A DNA stretch of 52,976 nt from Klebsormidium nitens (lineage: Eukaryota > Streptophyta > Klebsormidiophyceae > Klebsormidiales > Klebsormidiaceae). Position 1 is the stretch's first letter. Each line of letters opens with the position of its first letter. Positions 47,132-52,976 of this stretch are shown one piece after another. The notes under the pieces were generated by a model. The model saw nothing but the letters and a program-made list of their open reading frames with translations. It ran no database searches and had not been told where the DNA came from. Location of the stretch: NCBI GenBank assembly GCA_000708835.1, contig DF237552.1:1-52976 (forward strand). Reading direction: 5' to 3'. The position numbers were made by a program, and so were the translations under genes.

Positions 47132-48998
47132 CTACTTGCCGGGCACCACATTGATCTTGATGGTGGCTGTCACCTCGGGGTGCAGCTTCACCGTCGTGCT
47201 GTACACGCCCAGCGCCTTGATCTCCGGGACAGCAATGTCGCCCTTCGGGATGTCCCTGCACACGCGCCGCCACACCGCAGTCAGCCACCTCGCGCCACAC
47301 TACCGCCTGCCGGGCATCACGCGCTCTCCGCGCAGCCGTCCGATGTGAGATGCGGGGGCCTGCTCTCGCAAACAAAGTGCTGCCTGGCTGCGCTAACAGT
47401 GCGAGGGGGGTGGGAGAAGCTCACCTGAGCGTCTGTTTCCGGATGGCCTCTGCCACGTCCGCTGCCGACACCCTGCACGCACACAGTGCTGCGAGTCAGG
47501 TACAGGCAAGCTGGTGTGCAGCCTCTGTCATGCCGACCCTGCTCGGAGTCGTAGGCTACCCTGCCCCAACACGCGGGTACCCTGAATCAGGCATGCCCCG
47601 CGGCGGCGCGCGCGCTCACCCGCCAAAGATCTGCTTGTTGTCGCCGGCCTTCTTCTGCACCACAAACATGCCGACCAGCTGCAGGGACTGCGCCACCTGG
47701 AAGGCCGCGTCGCGCACTTTCCGCTTCTCCTCCTCCTCGGCCGCCTTCTCCGCCTCAATCGCACTGCGCAAACACAGCCACCCACACCCAGCGTCAGCGC
47801 AGCGGGGTCGCAAAGGCATGCCAGGGAATGACACGCAGACTTGACATCAAAATGGGCAGCAGAGAGCAAGCAAGGGCGGACCAAGGAACGCCATGTAACA
47901 CAGGCTGGCGCAAACTGCAAAGCGCAGGCAGAGAGGGGCGGGGCTGCTCACGCGATGATGTCGGGGGTGGCGATCTTAGCCATCTGGTAGGGGTAGAGGT
48001 AGTTGCGGAAGTAGCCCGGCTTCACAAAGTGCATCTCGCCCTCCTTGCCCAGGTGCTCCACGTCCGCCGTCAGGATCACCTGCGCACGCACGCACAGCCG
48101 GCCCTATCTGAAACACAGTGCGGGCGGGCATTGTGCGCCAAAGGTGGCCTCCGCCGCTGCAGCCTCTGCTCATCACCTCCATCAAAGTACCGGAGCATTA
48201 TTGGGCAGACACGTGCATAAGAAGGTCTGCAGGGCGCTCCTCGTGACACAGCACTGGGCGCTGGGGTCGGAACCGTACCTGCCGCCTCTTAACGGCCTTC
48301 TTATTGGCGGTGATGACAGCCGTCCGCGGGCCACGCGAGACGGGGCCGGCCGGCGCTGCAAACGCGTGCACCGCAGAGTGGCGCTCATACTGCAGGCACA
48401 CCACCACGCAGCAATCAGGGCCAAGCAGGCAGAGGGGAAAGGGGCAGCAGGACAGCACAGCCACCACTGATGCAAGCATGGCGCCGCGAGCATCCAGAAG
48501 GGCCTGTAGAGCCAAGCATTTGCCCATGGGCAAATGCAAGGAGCCCCGCAGCCAGGACCAGCCTCAGCAACATCGGAGGGGTGGCATCAGGCATGTTCGC
48601 AACAACCCAGGAATTTCCATGTGCCAGCAGGGCCAGGCTGGCGGCTGCCTGCTCCTTGCATTGCCAGCGACCCGAGTAATTGACCACAGGAGCAGCCGCA
48701 CGCAGGGCGGCAGGTGCTGTGACACGCACAGCGAGCGTGCCCCTGATGTTTAACTGCTCAGAAGAGATACTCAGAAGTGCCAAAAACTGAAGCAGCCAAG
48801 CGGTCCAGTTTCCAGGCCCGCTTGCAAACATGACGTCTCCAGGCGGTCGCAGCAAGCAACCATTACCTGCATTGCACTGGGTTCAACCTCACCCGCGTGT
48901 GGTGCTGTGCTCACCTGTCTAGCCTGCGTGCTCAGTCCTTCCACCTGCCGCAAACACAAGCCGCTGGCGGTGCCTGCTCGCGCCACACTACTTGCCAT
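47132..48998 (-). CDS. Organellar ribosomal protein bL9
   Basis: Large-subunit ribosomal protein of bacterial type, nuclear-encoded, most likely for the plastid. Exons: 48998-48915, 48389-48279, 48079-47952, 47763-47620, 47472-47425 and 47255-47132, giving 212 aa in phase. The first 28 residues are Ala/Ser/Arg-rich without acidic runs, fitting a targeting peptide. The bL9 N-domain is clear in VILTADVEHLGKEGEMHFVK and PGYFRNYLYP, followed by the Glu/Lys-rich connecting helix and the C-domain with KQIFGGVSAADVAEAIRKQ and EIKALGVYSTTVKLHPEV. The presence of the complete C-domain resembles cyanobacterial and plastid L9 more than the shortened plant mitochondrial form, but the presequence alone would also fit mitochondria. 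Confidence 0.9.
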
Positions 48999-49784
48999 AC
49001 TGCTTGCTCCAACTCAGACCAACCGCAAAGATGGAACAACTGACACTGTGATAGGCTCCTCCTCGTAAGGAAACGGGGGTTCCTCTGTCGACTTTCCTGT
49101 TGTAGGTAACCACAGACTCCAGAGACAGGCGCTCTGCTCGCCTTCAAATGTCTGAGAGAAAGCGCTACGCCATATGGCTGGAGCAGCACCGCGTCGTCTC
49201 TCGTTGTGACCGCATTGAGACTGCTCAATGCGCATGGTTTGAGCACCGTCGCTCTAGTTCGAAGGCTCCGATTGAGGTTACCTAAGCCCTAAACCCACCC
49301 ATGGGTTTGCCAGGTGGGTTTCTCTACCAATTCACGGCTGGGCCCCGTTCAAACAGGTTCAGACTACCTAGATGTAATAAACGTCCTTAACGGGTAACCC
49401 ATGGGTTGAAAATAAACTACCCAAGCCCGCCACCCAAGCCAAGGGCCCGGGAGGCCTGAGTCCGGGCAGAGTCCCAGGCCGGGCCGCCCCTGCCACTGGA
49501 CCTTCGCGCTGTTTTAATGTCCTTTCAAAGCTCTGGTTGACACTCTACTACCTAGTCTCTACTACTAGTACTAGGATACCGGTACTCTCGTTGTGGCTAG
49601 TCCAACACGGATTTGTGTGTTTCTTGCAAACGCTGTGCACTTCAAGTTCAACTTCAAAGCGACGCATCTGAAACTTGATTGGTGCGGTAAAAGCAAAGTA
49701 TCCATTGGGAATCTGAGAAGTCAGAGCTATTGGCTTGGCCAATGTTTGTTCCTCATTCTCTTGCCTGCGCTGGTCATCGTGGCC
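48999..49784. other. Divergent spacer between bL9 and a small membrane-protein gene
   Basis: Head-to-head region of about 790 bp. It contains two copies of the palindrome ACCCATGGGT (about 49297 and 49398) and a GGGCCCGGGAGGCC-rich patch. It may contain an unrecognised first exon of the + gene. No other feature seen. Confidence 0.5.
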
Positions 49785-50456
49785 ATGGGGTTGCAGCGCA
49801 GTGGGGTGCTGCTGCGCCTGGAGCGCTGGTGGGCGGGGGTGCCGCAGCCGTCCACGCTGCAGCTGGGCTTTGCCACTGCCGCGTTCGCCGTCGTGTTCAA
49901 GCTGGCCATGCTGGTGAGGCACACCCCAAAGGATCAGGGCAGCGGCTGCCAGCTCTGCACAATAGTCTTGCGCCGTGTGGCCCTGTTGAGTGCTTGCTGC
50001 GCAGGCTGTGGGCCTGGTCCCGCTGCCAGGCGGGATCCGTCCAGGCGGCTCGTCCCATGAGTGGGGCCTGTGCTGCTCTCACGTACGGAGGGGCAGGCTG
50101 AGGCCCTAGGGGCAGCGCCAATGTGGCGCGCAGGCAGGCGTAACAATGGTGGAGGCGCTCATCCTGCTGGAACAGAAGCGGGGTATCTCCCCACCTGTCT
50201 TCAGGCAGAAGCGCTGCTATGCTCATTGGTCTCCGCTCTCCCTGACCCCTGCTGCTTGTCCTCTGTGCTGCAGTACGACGAGAGCTGTGAGCCGGAACGT
50301 GCCGCCATGAAGGCGCGCGAGCAAACGGAGGCCAACGCGCGGGCGGGCACGCTCACCCGCCGGGAGTGGGAGCGACTGCAGCAAGTGCGGCCGCACAGCC
50401 CCTTTGACACACAAAGGGGACCCCAGGGGGACACGACCCATGAGGGGCTCCGGTGA
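49785..50456 (+). CDS. Small membrane protein, unrecognised; start uncertain
   Basis: I do not recognise the family. Two exons fit: one ending at 49913 before GTGAGG, and 50274-50456, in phase 0. From the first in-frame ATG (49785) the product is about 103 aa. It has one hydrophobic helix (around LQLGFATAAFAVVFKLAML) and then a charged soluble tail with YDESCEPERAAMKAREQ, LTRREWERLQQVRP and HSPFDT. Such short one-helix proteins with an acidic/basic tail are common among plastid membrane accessory factors, but that is only analogy. The open frame runs upstream to 49575 without ATG and includes another hydrophobic stretch (WLGQCLFLILLPALVIVAM), so a longer first exon, or an upstream exon with a transit peptide, is likely. 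The last codons CGG TGA could instead be a donor site. Confidence 0.55.
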
Positions 50457-52261
50457 GTTACGGCAACGTGCGCCCAGGCGACGAGGCCGGCAGGGGAGGG
50501 GCTGATCGACTAGGGGAGAGGCCAACCTCTTGGCCGGCTGGCTCTCGACGGGAAGGCTGGCAGAAGGGGTTCGGGGCATGTAGCCTGTGGTCGAGCATGG
50601 AGCAAGGGCTTGGGGGCAATGCAAGCGCTTGTATGCACACGCAGGTCGGGGGTGTGAGCACAGGTGGTTCACACCGTTGTGTTCAGCGAAGCCATGGGCA
50701 GCAGGGCGGATGAAAGCGTCATCTGTGTTCGCTTACGGGACGGGACACGGCAACGACAATACAGGGGCTTAGTGGCTGCCACTTTGCATCCTCCGCGATA
50801 AAAGAACCAAATGTTGGGTTAACGCCCAACTCGGAGAGGTTGAATTTCGGAAAGCTGCTGGTCACTACCAGACGCATAGCCCATTTTGCAAGCGCCAGCC
50901 CCTGCATTCTCACACTGGCTACACGCTGCCGGATGGTCAGAACCAGCTTATGGACTCCGCCCCTTGTCTCGGAGGTCCAAGTGCTACCACCATCCCTTGG
51001 TTCGGGGCTCAGGAAGACATCCGAGGCTGGAGGCAGGCCGGAGCCGGTGGTCCGATCCAGGGGCTTCTTCTATCTTGGAAGAAGAACCATTGCTGTCGTG
51101 ATTGGTGCAATCGATCCGGACCACGTGCTCTGAAGTCAAGGCTTTCCTTTCGTAATGCCCTTGGCAAAGCCAATTCTCAAACAGAGACCCATCAGACTTC
51201 GATTGAGCCTTCACTTCTATTCGACCTTGACATGCCGCTCTAGTACGTCCCTGCTGCGCATGGAAAAAAGGCGTGAAGACGCTGAGGTGCACGTTAGGAA
51301 GGCCCGGTGCACATTTCCGAGATAGGAACAAAGATGATACAAGGGTCTACCGCACTTACATATATATGCCACTCCATGCAATAGCTACTAATTCTTCTTA
51401 AGTTCGCATGATGCATATTGTCGCACTAAATCATGCCGCGACCTTAATAATACGTGCAGCTGAATTAGGGAGATAATTCAGCTGCACATACGCATTAGCT
51501 TCGTTGCAGGCCGCAGCTCGTTTGCTGTTTTTATACCGGATGATATGGTAAGCATAGTGTATAAAGTGCACATTGATGCATCATGCAAGCCTGACTTTAT
51601 AAGGAAGACACATGCATGTGAGGTAGTGTGTACTCACTGCAAGCTTCAGTATCACCGATGATTGGCAACTGCCCTAAAGGTCGCAACATTCACGGTCACC
51701 ACATGTTGCACTGCACCATGTAACCCATGCATGTACGTCAACCAATGCAGACAGGAATCCATGAATGTTATGCGATTCAACACGATGAGTTTGTCATTCA
51801 CTCGTGACCATTGTGTATGGACCAACCAAAGACAACTCTTCCGAACCAAACTTAACATAACTTGACCAGAACGTTTTGCTTTTCAGTGATCATTGCTCCG
51901 GCCATGTGTGCAGATACATCGTATCATCACAGAAGCTTTGGACGGACTACATGCTTAGCTTTCACATGCTGTTCAGTACAATTGCTTCGTTTTGTTGACA
52001 TTGCCGGAAGCATCAGTTTGGCAACCTGGAGGGGCCTTATTTGCATTCCAACCATAATCTTTGTCAGACATCGCGTCCTCTTCTGTATCCTCGCCGATAC
52101 AAAGGGCCTACCCATGACGCTGGTCAGCGCCGCGCCAGCCGCCAGCCTTCAAGTTGGCTGTATGTGCTGGTGCTGTGCCCCAGCCCAGGTGGCGCTCCTT
52201 GCGCCGGCGGCCTGCCCCTGCCTCGTCCAACGCCGTCCAACACCGAGACAGAGGGGCCGCG
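50457..52261. other. Convergent gap before the PCF11-like gene, AT-rich island
   Basis: About 1.8 kb tail to tail. The part from about 51330 to 51900 is AT-rich and CATGCA-bearing and carries a perfect hairpin (51454-51487). No supported exon; the plus-strand frames at 51862-52425 and 52154-52822 are shadows or chance. Confidence 0.55.
51454..51487. repeat. Perfect 14-bp stem hairpin
   Basis: GTGCAGCTGAATTA (51454-51467) pairs without mismatch to TAATTCAGCTGCAC (51474-51487) across a 6-base loop GGGAGA. It lies in the AT-rich convergent gap. Role unknown. Confidence 0.85.
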
Positions 52262-52976
52262 TCATACGGCGCCCTCGTGCGTGTCTTGTCTCCGGGCTCG
52301 CTTTGCCTCGGGCTCGCCGTCCTCGGCAGCGTCGGGGTCGGCCTGCACCGGCGTCAGCACACGAGCATCAACATTGCGAGGTTGGGCCGACAACCTCCCA
52401 CGGCAACGTTGCGAGTCAAGGCTAGCCGAGGACGGCCCTGTCGGCGCCTCTCTCCTCTTCCGAAACAAGGCAACGAATCCGCACACGAGCAGGTCCCGGC
52501 AGCCTCACCTTCACCTCTGGTGCACGCGCTGGGCCGCCTGCCTCCGTCCCTGGCTGCGCCTCGTCGAGCTGTGTCCCGGCCTCCCCGTCCTCCTGCTTGG
52601 GCACTCGCAGCGCCCCCCGCGCCTCGCCGGCCTCGCCCCCGCCCCACTGCTTTGCCACCGCCCCGCCTCCCTGCGCCCCCTCCAGCAGCGCCACAAGGTC
52701 GCCCAGCTCCTCCCGCAGGCTGCTCGTCGCTCCCCCGTTGTCCGTGCTCTCCCCCTCGGTGTGCTCCGTCGCTTCGTCCGCCGTGCCGTTTGCGAGCGCG
52801 TCCCTGTCTGCGCGGCACTTGACGTGCACGATGGGCCCGCGCTCCGCTCCGTCTGCGTCGTCGTGCAGGTAGCTCGCCCCCCGGTACATCCACTCGTCCT
52901 CCTCGGCGCTCCAAAACACCTCAAACGCCTCCCCGCACAGCGCGCACGTGCTCTGGGCCTCGTCCGCCGGCACTGC
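52262..52976 (-). CDS. PCF11/PCFS4-like pre-mRNA cleavage factor, C-terminal part
   Basis: C-terminus of a Pcf11-family component of the mRNA 3' cleavage machinery; it is cut by the right window edge. Exons seen: 52976 (edge) to 52509, and 52342-52262, in phase 0; 182 aa are visible. It contains the family's C-terminal zinc module: [20 protein letters not shown], with EEWMY-like [11 protein letters not shown], then IVHVKC, giving a C-x2-C plus H-x2-C metal site as in plant PCFS4. The rest is acidic, low in complexity and ends in a basic KRARR patch and EGAV. The conserved CID domain must lie beyond the window. The match is to plant PCFS4/PCF11 rather than to another zinc protein, because of the EWMYRGA block. 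Confidence 0.87.

Noticed and set aside
49265-49300. CCTAAGCCCTAAACCC as a telomere-like repeat
   Set aside because: Only one to two degenerate units; not an array.
52154-52822. 222-aa plus-strand open frame at the right end
   Set aside because: Antisense to the PCF11-like exons, Pro/Arg-rich shadow translation.

Overview
This is a nuclear contig piece from a photosynthetic green eukaryote, most likely a chlorophyte green alga (possibly a trebouxiophyte; the exact taxon is my inference). The evidence is many short GC-rich exons split by GT-AG introns, a nuclear-encoded plastid TatC with a transit-peptide-like N-terminus, a plant-type ARP4, plant-type COP9 and Moco genes, and one CSLA/CSLC-like glycan synthase. 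No prokaryotic operon, phage or CRISPR structure is present. Exon models were built by hand from splice sites, reading phase and remembered family conservation; no search was run.

Layout: TatC (+, 1104-4349); a NIP30-domain protein like PSME3IP1/FAM192A (-, 5300-7421); a SWIM plus RING-like zinc-finger protein (+, 8698-11527); a tandem duplication and a hAT-like element containing an assembly gap (12.0-14.1 kb); actin-related protein ARP4 (-, 14953-19667); traces of a transporter fragment and a second hAT-like MITE (20.3-21.07 kb); CSN4 (+, 21510-24748); CNX2/MOCS1A (-, 25838-30400); RRP9/U3-55K (+, 31677-36147); a CSLA/CSLC-like GT2 synthase (-, 37553-43863); organellar ribosomal protein bL9 (-, 47132-48998); a small membrane protein (+, 49785-50456); and the C-terminus of a PCF11/PCFS4-like protein running off the right edge (-, 52262-52976).

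The genes serve unrelated housekeeping roles: thylakoid protein export, chromatin remodelling, the COP9 signalosome, molybdenum cofactor, rRNA processing, cell-wall or Golgi glycan synthesis, plastid translation and mRNA 3' end formation. They alternate strand almost strictly. AT-rich, CATGCA-rich islands sit mainly in the tail-to-tail gaps, not in the head-to-head promoters. The most notable non-genic signals are the hAT-like element with an exact 8-bp target duplication flanking the N gap, its short relative at 20.8 kb, a long foldback at 8.0 kb, several perfect palindromes, and the possible MFS transporter relic. I do not see a convincing new multi-gene system here.
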